A stretch of DNA of 64,000 nucleotides from Acidovorax sp. SRB_14 (lineage in GTDB: Bacteria > Pseudomonadota > Gammaproteobacteria > Burkholderiales > Burkholderiaceae_C), in the NCBI RefSeq assembly GCF_012932145.1, contig NZ_MWOK01000006.1:124001-188000 (forward strand). The letters run 5' to 3'. This document shows, piece by piece, positions 57,724 through 64,000 of the stretch. The translations under genes and the position numbers were made by a program. Under the pieces are notes generated by a model. It made no database searches, had not been told where the DNA came from, and saw nothing but the letters and a program-made list of their open reading frames with translations. Each line of letters begins with the position of its first letter. The stretch's first letter is position 1.

Positions 57724-58402
57724 TCAGGGGCGTGCTTCATTGACCAGGTTGAACGGCGTCTGGGTGGCGCGCCGGCAATGCGGGAAGCCGCCTTGCGTGA
57801 CCAACGTCCCGCATGCGGGCCTCGCCGTCCTGCGCGCCCAGGCACAGCCCCACCTCCTGCGCGCGTGAAGCGGGCGTGCAGATGAAGGCCGAGGCGGAGA
57901 GAATCACCCGGCCGACCGGGGTCAGGTTGTCGTCGAGCCGGTCGTCGGCGAAAGGCCCGATGACCCTCCCGCTGGCGTCGGGCTTGAGGCTTTGCGGGAC
58001 ATGGAACCCGTAGCCCGCGCCCAGGCCGGTGCGCATGGCCTGCACCATCTTGGTGATGCCCTCGTACGGGTCGATCGCGATCTGGAAGGCGCCGGGAAGG
58101 AACGCCGGGCTGCATTCTTCGGCCGGCGCACAGGCCTGTTCTTCGCTGAACCCAAAGCGCTGGCTTGCGGGGTCGTAACAAACGCAACGACTCGCTGCCC
58201 GGGCCGACAGCCATTCGCGCCGGCAGCGTACGTCGGTCGGGCTGCGCCGGGCCAGTTCTTCGGCCGTGGCGGGTCCCTCGGCCAGGGCCTGGTGCAGGTC
58301 CCGCGGGTCGCCGACGACGACGGTTGCGCCGTGCCTCACGGCGCCGAAATCCTGCACGAATGGGCCCATGAAGTGGTGGAGCTTTTCCTCGTGGATGGCC
58401 AT
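57724..58402 (-). pseudogene. SAM-dependent methyltransferase with winged-helix domain, internally deleted and frameshifted
   Basis: The start (58402, AGGAG upstream) encodes MAIHEEKLHHFMGPFVQDFG and a winged-helix domain (AEGPATAEELARRS, YDPASQRFGFSEEQA). After VPQSLKPDASG the sequence jumps to the family C-terminus (DDRLDDNLTPVGRVILSASAFICTPASRAQEVGLCLGAQDGEAR), so the Rossmann SAM-binding core, normally about 120 residues, is missing. Near 57800 the frame also changes; in the other frame it continues GGFPHCRRATQTPFNLVNEARP to a stop at 57724. Both lesions make a functional enzyme unlikely. A novel short protein is the alternative. Confidence 0.8.
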
Positions 58403-58546
58403 GTTTTTCTCCTGGCGCTGCGCTTGCATGGGCCGCAAGCGCTTCCTATACTGCAGCGGAACAGACTGCCCACAGCCGCATGCTGCGGGTGCCCGGGCAA
58501 AGCACCAATACGCAGCATTGCGTACCCATGGCCTCTGGTGCGCACC

Positions 58547-59326
58547 ATGAACCACCTCACCCGACACGACTACGCCAGCGCGCTGCAGTTGCTCGCGCGC
58601 ATCGAGGCGCAGGCGGGCGATGCCGAGGGTTTTGCGCGCGCGGTGGTGCTGGCGCTGCACGACTACATCGCCGCGGAGCGGACGACGCTGTCGGTCTGCG
58701 ACCGGGCCACCGGCCGCTGCGAAGCGGTCGGCCTGCCGGGCGGGTGCCTGGGTGCCGATGGGCTGGCCAGCTCCGACGCGCCTTTTTGGGGGCAGCGGCG
58801 GGCGCCCCGGCATGGCGTCGAAGGGGCGGTGGCACCGGGCATGTGCGCCGGAGTCGGACCGTTCGCGTTGCAGCGCGGCCCCTTGCCTGGCAGCGGCGCC
58901 GGGGAATACGCCATCGCCGTGCCCTTGTTCCGCAGCCCGCAGACGCGGGTCAGCGTGGAATTGCAGCGGCACGGGCAGGGGTTTGACGGGCGCGACCGTG
59001 AGCGGCTCGCTCTGCTGCGCCCGCACCTGGCCTTTTTGTACCGCCACGCCTGCCAGCGTGGCGCCGCGCTGCCGGGCACCGCGCCGCCCGCACCGGGGCC
59101 GGGGGCGCGGGCCCCCGAGCCGTGCAGCGTCGGCGGGCTGACCCTGCGCGAAGGCCAGGTGATGCAGTGGCTGGCCTGCGGCAAGACCGATGCCGAGATT
59201 GCGGCACTGCTGGCCATCAGCCCGCGCACCGTGCAAAAGCACCTGGAGCATGTCTATGTGAAGCTGGGCGTGGAGACGCGCACCGCGGCGGTGATGCGCG
59301 CCCACGCCAGCCCGAGCAGCGCGTGA
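58547..59326 (+). CDS. LuxR-type transcriptional regulator
   Basis: The 259-residue protein has an N-terminal region of about 165 residues that resembles a GAF-like sensor (VALALHDYIAAERTTLSV), a Pro-rich linker, and a C-terminal LuxR helix-turn-helix (LTLREGQVMQWLACGKTDAEIAALLAISPRTVQKHLEHVYVKLGV). It is divergent from the methyltransferase pseudogene and DUF1059 gene with a 144-bp gap, so it may have regulated them. No phosphoacceptor domain is present. Confidence 0.85.
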   Translation: MNHLTRHDYASALQLLARIEAQAGDAEGFARAVVLALHDYIAAERTTLSVCDRATGRCEAVGLPGGCLGADGLASSDAPFWGQRRAPRHGVEGAVAPGMCAGVGPFALQRGPLPGSGAGEYAIAVPLFRSPQTRVSVELQRHGQGFDGRDRERLALLRPHLAFLYRHACQRGAALPGTAPPAPGPGARAPEPCSVGGLTLREGQVMQWLACGKTDAEIAALLAISPRTVQKHLEHVYVKLGVETRTAAVMRAHASPSSA

Positions 59327-59370
59327 ACAGGTGGCGTGGCAGGGAGGACCTGGCGGTCCGCAATGCTCAC

Positions 59371-59419
59371 GAAGTAGGAGCTGCTGGCGCAATCCCCATC
59401 AGGGCTGGAGCCCGAAAAG
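59371..59419 (+). repeat. Weak dispersed-repeat copy upstream of lemA
   Basis: The boxes read GAAGTAGGAGCTGCTGGCGC, AATCCCCATCAGGGCTGGAG, then CCCGAAAAG. GAGCTGCTGGCGC and GCTGGAGCCC match other copies (16350, 53050), but the right AAGCGCT box is lost. Confidence 0.5.
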
Positions 59420-59492
59420 ACCATATATTGCCCGCCCGAGCATGGCCCTGCCCGTTAAGATGCGCCCACAAAAACATCCAGAGGGAGCAGCC

Positions 59493-60086
59493 ATGTCGAT
59501 GACAGCAGGGATGATCGCGGTGGGGGTGGCCGCCGCGGTGGTGTGGGCCATCACGGCCTACAACCGCCTGGTGCAGTTGCGCAACCGCATCGCCAACGCC
59601 TTCGGCCAGATCGACGTGCAGCTCAAGCGCCGCCACGACCTGGTGCCCAACCTGGTCGAAGTGGCGCGCGGCTACCTGCAGCACGAGGCGGCCACGCTCG
59701 AAGCCGTGGTCCAGGCGCGGGGCCTGGCGCAGGGGGCGGCCGCTGCGGCGCGCTCCGCGCCCAACAGCGCGGCGCGCCTGGGCGACCTGGCCATGGCCGA
59801 AGGCGCGCTGGGCGGCAGCCTGGGCCGCCTGATGGCGGTGGCCGAGAGCTACCCCGACCTGAAGGCCGACGCCACCATGCGCGCGCTGTCCGAAGAGCTC
59901 ACCAGCACCGAGAACCGGCTGGGCTTTGCGCGCCAGGCCTATAACGACGGGGTGCTCGAATTCAACAACGACGCCGCGCAGTTCCCCACGCTCATCGTCG
60001 CGCGCCTGCTGGGTTTTGCGCCCGCGCCCATGCTCGAGGCCACGCGCAGCGAGGCCGAGCGCGCCGCGCCGCGGGTGCAGTTCTGA
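59493..60086 (+). CDS. lemA: LemA family membrane-anchored protein
   Basis: The 197-residue protein has one N-terminal helix (about 5-24) and the LemA coiled-coil domain with the signature YNRLVQLRNRIANAFGQIDVQLKRRHDLVPNLVEVARGY. LemA proteins are found beside M48 proteases, as here, but their molecular role is not defined. GAGGGAG precedes the ATG. The downstream protease starts 26 bp after its stop. Confidence 0.92.
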   Translation: MSMTAGMIAVGVAAAVVWAITAYNRLVQLRNRIANAFGQIDVQLKRRHDLVPNLVEVARGYLQHEAATLEAVVQARGLAQGAAAAARSAPNSAARLGDLAMAEGALGGSLGRLMAVAESYPDLKADATMRALSEELTSTENRLGFARQAYNDGVLEFNNDAAQFPTLIVARLLGFAPAPMLEATRSEAERAAPRVQF

Positions 60087-60112
60087 GCGGCGGCGTTCGC
60101 TGACGCGCGCCG

Positions 60113-61201
60113 ATGAAGTTCTGGGACCGCCAGCACGACGCGCGCGTGGAGACGCGCCGCCTGCTGTGCGCCTTTGCCCTGGCTGTCGTGCTGCTGCTGG
60201 TGGCCGTGCACGCCGCGCTGGCGCTGGCCTGGTGGCTGATGGCGCTGCTGCTGCCTGGGCACCTGCCCGAGCCGGCCGGATTTCTGGTGGCCAATGTGGG
60301 CGTGTCGCTGCTGCTGGTGCTGGGCGGCTGGTGGCTTGAAACGTCGAACCTGCGCGCCGGTGGCGCCCGGTTCGCCGCCCGCATGGGCGCGCGCGAGGCG
60401 CGGCCGTCCGTCTCGCACGCCGAGCAGCGCCTGTGCAACATCGTCGATGAGCTGTGCATTGCTGCCCACATGCCGCGCCCGCGCGCCATGGTGCTGCCGC
60501 GCGCCGACGCCATCAACGCCTTTGCCGCCGGCTGGGACGCGTCCGACGCCATCGTCGCGGTCACGCAGGGCGCGCTCGACTACCTCACGCGCGAGGAGCT
60601 GCAAGGCATGGTGGCGCACGAACTGAGCCACCTGCACGAGGGCGACACGCGCCTGAAGATGCGGCTGGCCGGCATGGTGTTCGGCCTCGAACTCGTCAGC
60701 AACTTTGGCGACGAGATGCGCGAGCGCGGGGGCCTGGCCTGGTGGTTCGGCTCGGCCGTCATGGGCGCGGGCTTTGCGGGCTGGCTCACCGGGCGCCTCC
60801 TGAAGGCCGCCGTCTCGCGCCAGCGCGAGTACCTGGCCGACGCGCGCGCCGTGCAGTGGACGCGCAGCCGCGACGGCCTCGGCGGCGTGCTGCGCAAGGT
60901 CATGGCGCAGCGCCACAGCGCCCCCGCCGGCGCCGGCGCCGGGCGCGGCGGCCTGGCGCACCCGGCGGTGCAGCACCTGCTGCTGGTCGATGTGCCCGGT
61001 GGCAGCGCGCTCGAGCGCCGGCTCGACACCCACCCGACGCTGGAGCAGCGCGTGCAGCGCATCTATGGCCGGCGCATGGCGCCGCTGCCGCTGGTGCACG
61101 CGCAGCCCGAGCCTGCGGGCGCGCCCGGTGCTGCGCGTCCCACCGGCGAGGCCGGCGCAGCGTCGCTGGCGGCGCTGCTCGATCCGTTTGCGCGGCTCTA
61201 G
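60113..61201 (+). CDS. Membrane M48-family zinc metalloprotease (HtpX-like)
   Basis: The 362-residue protein has two N-terminal helices (about 17-48 and 56-76), the HELSH zinc site (169-173), and the third-ligand region in SRQREYLADARAVQW. It resembles HtpX and the proteases encoded with LemA, and probably cleaves misfolded membrane proteins. It forms a lemA-protease operon. A C-terminal Ala/Pro-rich tail is not conserved in HtpX. Confidence 0.9.
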   Translation: MKFWDRQHDARVETRRLLCAFALAVVLLLVAVHAALALAWWLMALLLPGHLPEPAGFLVANVGVSLLLVLGGWWLETSNLRAGGARFAARMGAREARPSVSHAEQRLCNIVDELCIAAHMPRPRAMVLPRADAINAFAAGWDASDAIVAVTQGALDYLTREELQGMVAHELSHLHEGDTRLKMRLAGMVFGLELVSNFGDEMRERGGLAWWFGSAVMGAGFAGWLTGRLLKAAVSRQREYLADARAVQWTRSRDGLGGVLRKVMAQRHSAPAGAGAGRGGLAHPAVQHLLLVDVPGGSALERRLDTHPTLEQRVQRIYGRRMAPLPLVHAQPEPAGAPGAARPTGEAGAASLAALLDPFARL

Positions 61202-61237
61202 CGGCGGCTGTGCGGTGCGGTGGTCGGCGCGCGCTGG

Positions 61238-61975
61238 TTAGCGGATGGGGCGCGGCGCATGCGTGGGCAGCGCACCGCTGTCGCCGTCCTTGGTGAGCAT
61301 CTTGAGCCGCACCATCTCGATCGCGTGCGAGGGCTCGAGCCCTTTGGGGCAGACCTCCGAACAATTCATGATGGTGCGGCAGCGAAACAGCCGGTAGGCA
61401 TCGTTGAGGTCGTCGAGCCGCGCCTCGGTGGCCCGGTCGCGGCTGTCGAAGATGAAGCGGTAGGCCTGGACCAGGCCGGCAGGTCCGACGAACGTGTCCG
61501 GGTTCCACCAGAACGACGGACACTGGCTGCTGCAGCACGCGCACAGAATGCACTCATAGGCGCCATTGAGGCGCTCGCGCTCGCGCGGCGACTGCAGGCG
61601 CTCTTTTTCCGGCGCCGGTTCCTCGTTGACCAGATAAGGGCGGATCGAGTGGTACTGCTGGAAGAACTGCGTCATGTCCACGATCAGGTCACGGATGATC
61701 GGAAAGCCCGGCAGCGGTCGCAGCACCACGGGCTCCTGCAGATCACGCACGCGCGTGATGCAGGCCAGGCCATTCCTGCCGTTGATGTTCATCGCGTCCG
61801 AGCCGCACACGCCCTCGCGGCAGGACTTGCGCAGCGACAGGCTCGGGTCCTGGGCCTTGATGCGCAGCAGCACGTCGAGCAGCATGCGGTCGCCGTCGGC
61901 CAGTGCGATGTCGACGTGCTGCAGCCAGGGCTGGTCGTCCCGGTCGGGGTCATAGCGGGAAATGGAAAAGCGCAT
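61238..61975 (-). CDS. sdhB: Succinate dehydrogenase iron-sulfur subunit
   Basis: The 245-residue subunit has the N-terminal 2Fe-2S domain (SCREGVCGSDAMNINGRNGLAC) and the C-terminal region with 4Fe-4S and 3Fe-4S ligands (CILCACCSSQCPSFWWNP, CRTIMNCSEVCPKGL). It carries electrons from the flavoprotein to ubiquinone in respiratory complex II. It lies 32 bp after sdhD. The flavoprotein gene sdhA, normally between sdhD and sdhB, is absent. Confidence 0.96.
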   Translation of the reverse strand: MRFSISRYDPDRDDQPWLQHVDIALADGDRMLLDVLLRIKAQDPSLSLRKSCREGVCGSDAMNINGRNGLACITRVRDLQEPVVLRPLPGFPIIRDLIVDMTQFFQQYHSIRPYLVNEEPAPEKERLQSPRERERLNGAYECILCACCSSQCPSFWWNPDTFVGPAGLVQAYRFIFDSRDRATEARLDDLNDAYRLFRCRTIMNCSEVCPKGLEPSHAIEMVRLKMLTKDGDSGALPTHAPRPIR

Positions 61976-62007
61976 GGCGGTCTCTCCAGGGATGGCGGTG
62001 CAGCGGT

Positions 62008-62346
62008 TCAGGCCGGCATGCGCAGCACGATCTCCGCCGCCCACAGCGCCAGGCCGCACAGCCCCGCCGCGAGCGCGGCGAGCAGCCATGGGCGCAGGCG
62101 CACCGGCCGCGCGTAGTCGAGCAGCACATCGCGCAACCCCACCCACAGGTGCGCCAGCAGCGCTACAAAGAACACGGCCAACGCCACGCGCAGGCCCGGG
62201 CGTGCCAGCCACTGCGCCCAGTCGGCGTGGTGGTGCACGGGCTGGCGCCACAGCGAGACCAGCACGAACAGCAAGAACAGCAGCAGGTACAGCGCACTGG
62301 CGCGCTGCACGAGCCAGGCCGGCAAGCCGGTGGGCCCGCGCTTCAC
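62008..62346 (-). CDS. sdhD: Succinate dehydrogenase membrane anchor subunit
   Basis: The 112-residue protein has three helices (about 17-33, 47-66, 84-107) and the expected HLWVGLRDVLLDY segment at the end of the second helix, where the conserved His and Asp-Tyr fit the quinone/haem site. It overlaps sdhC by 4 bp. The next gene is sdhB, not sdhA. Confidence 0.9.
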   Translation of the reverse strand: MKRGPTGLPAWLVQRASALYLLLFLLFVLVSLWRQPVHHHADWAQWLARPGLRVALAVFFVALLAHLWVGLRDVLLDYARPVRLRPWLLAALAAGLCGLALWAAEIVLRMPA

Positions 62347-62735
62347 CGCACCGCCCCCAGGGCGAGCAGCGCCACCGCCAGCGCCGCCAGGTTCACGCCC
62401 CAGGCGCTGCGGCGCGCGGCGCCCAGCGTGGAGCCGGCGTTGATGTCGGTGAGGAGGTGCCGCACGCCGGCCAGCGCGTGGTGCGCCAGCGCCCAGGCCA
62501 GCGCCACCAGCCAGGCTTTGGCCCAGGGCTGGCGCAACACGCCTGCCACCTGGGCAAAACCGGCCTCGCCATCGAGCGAGCGCCCCAGCAGGTACAGCGC
62601 CGCCGGCACGCCCGCCGCCAGCAGCATGCCGCTGAGGCGGTGGCAGATCGAGGTGACCGCGCCCACCGGCATGGCGATCTGCGCCAGGTTCAGGAACAGC
62701 GGCCGCTTTCGGGGTATCAGGGCAGGGGGACGCAT
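62343..62735 (-). CDS. sdhC: Succinate dehydrogenase cytochrome b556 subunit
   Basis: The 130-residue protein has three helices. It begins RPLFLNLAQIAMPVGAVTSICHRLSG, the family signature in which Ser and Arg line the ubiquinone site, and carries HHALAGVRHLLTD, which contains the haem-binding His. It is first in the minus-strand sdhC-sdhD-sdhB set. The ATG gives the normal family length. Confidence 0.93.
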   Translation of the reverse strand: MRPPALIPRKRPLFLNLAQIAMPVGAVTSICHRLSGMLLAAGVPAALYLLGRSLDGEAGFAQVAGVLRQPWAKAWLVALAWALAHHALAGVRHLLTDINAGSTLGAARRSAWGVNLAALAVALLALGAVR

Positions 62736-62745
62736 GGCATGCCTT

Positions 62746-63198
62746 TCAGTGGTAGCCGATGCCCATCACATACTCGCGCAGCAGCGATTCTTCGTACTCA
62801 CCGGCCTGCACCAGCGCCCGCAGCGCGTCGCGCGCATTGACGACGCCAATGGGCCGGCGATCGGCGTCCAGGACCGGCACGTGGACCAAGCCGCGCTGCT
62901 CCATCCGCGCCAGCACGTCGGCCAGCCACTCGTCGGGGCGGCAGCAGATGGCGTCGGCGGTCATGATGTCGCAGGCCAGCGTCTGGCAGGCTTGGCCCGC
63001 GCAGTGGCCGATCTGCCGCAGGACGTCGGTTTGGCTGACGACGCCCGCCACCGTGCCGTCGGGCTGGCAGACCACCACCAGGCCGATATGGGTGTGGGAC
63101 AAAAGCCGCGCCGCCTGCAACAGCGGCGCCTTGAGCGTGACCGTGGCGAGCCGCGATCGCGCCGTGGCCGCCAGGCTGGTGACCCGCAGGGTGTTCAT
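62746..63198 (-). CDS. CBS-domain pair protein
   Basis: The 150-residue protein consists of two CBS motifs (about 10-60 and 80-140; GVVSQTDVLRQIG and GVVNARDALRALV mark their ends). Such pairs sense adenine nucleotides. AGGAGGCG precedes the ATG at 63198. It ends 11 bp before sdhC and may be transcribed with it. No other domain is attached, so its effector partner is unknown. Confidence 0.88.
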   Translation of the reverse strand: MNTLRVTSLAATARSRLATVTLKAPLLQAARLLSHTHIGLVVVCQPDGTVAGVVSQTDVLRQIGHCAGQACQTLACDIMTADAICCRPDEWLADVLARMEQRGLVHVPVLDADRRPIGVVNARDALRALVQAGEYEESLLREYVMGIGYH

Positions 63199-63506
63199 CC
63201 GAGCGCCTCCTGTGTGGGCCAGTGTAGGAGCCACCCCGATAAAAGCAAGGAGGCGGGCCCTGGCAGGGGCGCAGTGTGGGGATGCCATTCGCGTGCGTCA
63301 CCGTGAGTGAGCTCGGGATTGCCGCAGAGATAAATCAAAAACCATAGCTATAAGCGCATGCTGGTAAAGCGTTGCGGGCATTTTTGCCGCTTAGATAAGG
63401 CGCCGTGGCCTGACTGCTGGCCTGCTGCGCCGGCCGCACCCGCAGGTTTGACTTTTCCCTCACCGCGGCATTGAATCCGGCCATCGAGCCTGCCGGAGTC
63501 CACGCC
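63199..63506. other. Intergenic region with repeat and hydrolase promoter
   Basis: The 308-bp gap between the divergent CBS and hydrolase genes has no gene. It contains a dispersed-repeat copy and a GGAG ribosome site for the hydrolase at about 63495. Confidence 0.6.
63336..63387 (+). repeat. Dispersed 50-bp repeat upstream of the hydrolase gene
   Basis: The boxes read AAAAACCATAGCTATAAGCG, CATGCTGGTAAAGCGTTGCG, then GGCATTTTTGCC. ATAGCT-N-AAGCG and AAGCGTTG are recognisable; the right end is followed by a short palindrome GGCATTTTTGCC. Confidence 0.7.
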
Positions 63507-64000
63507 ATGGCCACACTGCCCGCGCCGTACTTTCCGATCATCTACGTGCGTGGCTACGCGATGACGCCGGCCGAAATCGCCGATGCGGTCTCCTCGCCCT
63601 ACATGGGCTTCAACGTCGGTGCGACCAAGCTGCGTCAGGCCTGGGACGCCCAGGTGCGCCGGCATGTGTTCGAGTCGCCGCTGGTGCGGCTGATGAAGGA
63701 CTGCGGCTACCGCGACATCTACGAAAACGGCGCCGAGATCGTCGGCCCGGTGCCCGCGCGCAGCGTGGTCATCTACCGCTATTACGACAGCGCCGACCGC
63801 GACCTGGGCGACGGCAAGGCGCTGTCCATCGTGGCGGCCGCAGAGGGGCTGCGCGACCTCATCCACCAGCTGCGCGGACAGGTCTGCGGCGTGGACGCCG
63901 AGGCGCTGGCCCAGTTCAAGGTGCACCTGGTCGCGCATTCGATGGGCGGGCTGGTGTGCCGCTGCTTCCTGCAGAACGACGCCGTCAGCACCCCCGAAGA
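63507..64000 (+). CDS. Alpha/beta hydrolase, lipase-like (3' end beyond window)
   Basis: The first about 164 residues begin MATLPAPYFPIIYVRGYAMTP, with the oxyanion-loop-like RGYAM, and reach the nucleophile elbow HLVAHSMGGLVC (Ser in AHSMGG). It resembles cytoplasmic lipases/esterases of the PGAP1-like or DUF676-like groups; no signal peptide is seen. GGAG precedes the ATG. The catalytic Asp and His must lie past the window edge. Substrate unknown. Confidence 0.8.
   Translation, partial: MATLPAPYFPIIYVRGYAMTPAEIADAVSSPYMGFNVGATKLRQAWDAQVRRHVFESPLVRLMKDCGYRDIYENGAEIVGPVPARSVVIYRYYDSADRDLGDGKALSIVAAAEGLRDLIHQLRGQVCGVDAEALAQFKVHLVAHSMGGLVCRCFLQNDAVSTPE

Overview
The window is a 64 kb piece of a high-GC bacterial chromosome with dense, short-spaced operons. 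Gene content points to the Burkholderiales, most likely Comamonadaceae (Acidovorax/Alicycliphilus-like). The pointers are a Burkholderia-type general porin, a fused PabB-PabC, a DUF3460 protein, the gene families at each locus, and a dispersed roughly 50-bp repeat (core near AGCGCTT-N6-AAGCGCT) that I associate with this family. I saw no tRNA, rRNA, CRISPR array, complete insertion sequence or prophage. Product names come from motif and family recognition by eye; no database search was run.

Layout. 0-6 kb: cofactor genes panC, panB, nadC, nadA and a pabB-pabC fusion. 6-11 kb: a periplasmic methionine-oxidation repair island: two-component system, membrane cytochrome b, Tat-exported SUOX-fold molybdoenzyme, a secreted methionine-rich pentapeptide-repeat protein and an exported MsrA. 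This resembles the hypochlorite-scavenging YedY1/YedZ1/MrpX system of Azospira, but here it is linked to a two-component system. 11-16 kb: porin, then a decayed type I restriction locus (hsdS fragment fused to a frameshifted DUF1016 nuclease, followed by an intact hsdM). 16-28 kb: housekeeping genes (DTW protein, isomerase, nadB, scpA, metG, mrp) with a TPP enzyme/FAD dehydrogenase pair. 28-34 kb: NAD-linked formate dehydrogenase (fused diaphorase subunit plus catalytic subunit) behind a LysR regulator. 34-35 kb: a protein made of 32 unbroken hexapeptide repeats, preceded by a structured intergenic region.

35-47 kb: a complete histidine-utilisation locus, hutH-U-D-I-F-G on the minus strand, divergent from an amino-acid ABC transporter and hutC. 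HutF plus HutG release formate, which the nearby formate dehydrogenase could oxidise. 47-54 kb: LysR regulator, Rieske demethylase-type oxygenase and reductase, HisC-like aminotransferase, FAD-linked 2-hydroxyacid dehydrogenase and a formaldehyde-glutathione enzyme. This may be a feeder pathway for a methylated, possibly imidazole-type, substrate. 54-64 kb: FtsX-like permease, truncated haemoglobin, a DUF1059 gene beside a methyltransferase pseudogene, a LuxR regulator, lemA with an M48 protease, sdhC-sdhD-sdhB without sdhA, a CBS protein, and the start of a lipase-like hydrolase cut by the window edge.

The strongest candidates for unusual biology are the Met-repeat repair island, the dispersed repeat family (including two in-frame copies located in protein linkers), the hexad-repeat protein, and the demethylase/aminotransferase/hydroxyacid-dehydrogenase cluster beside hut.
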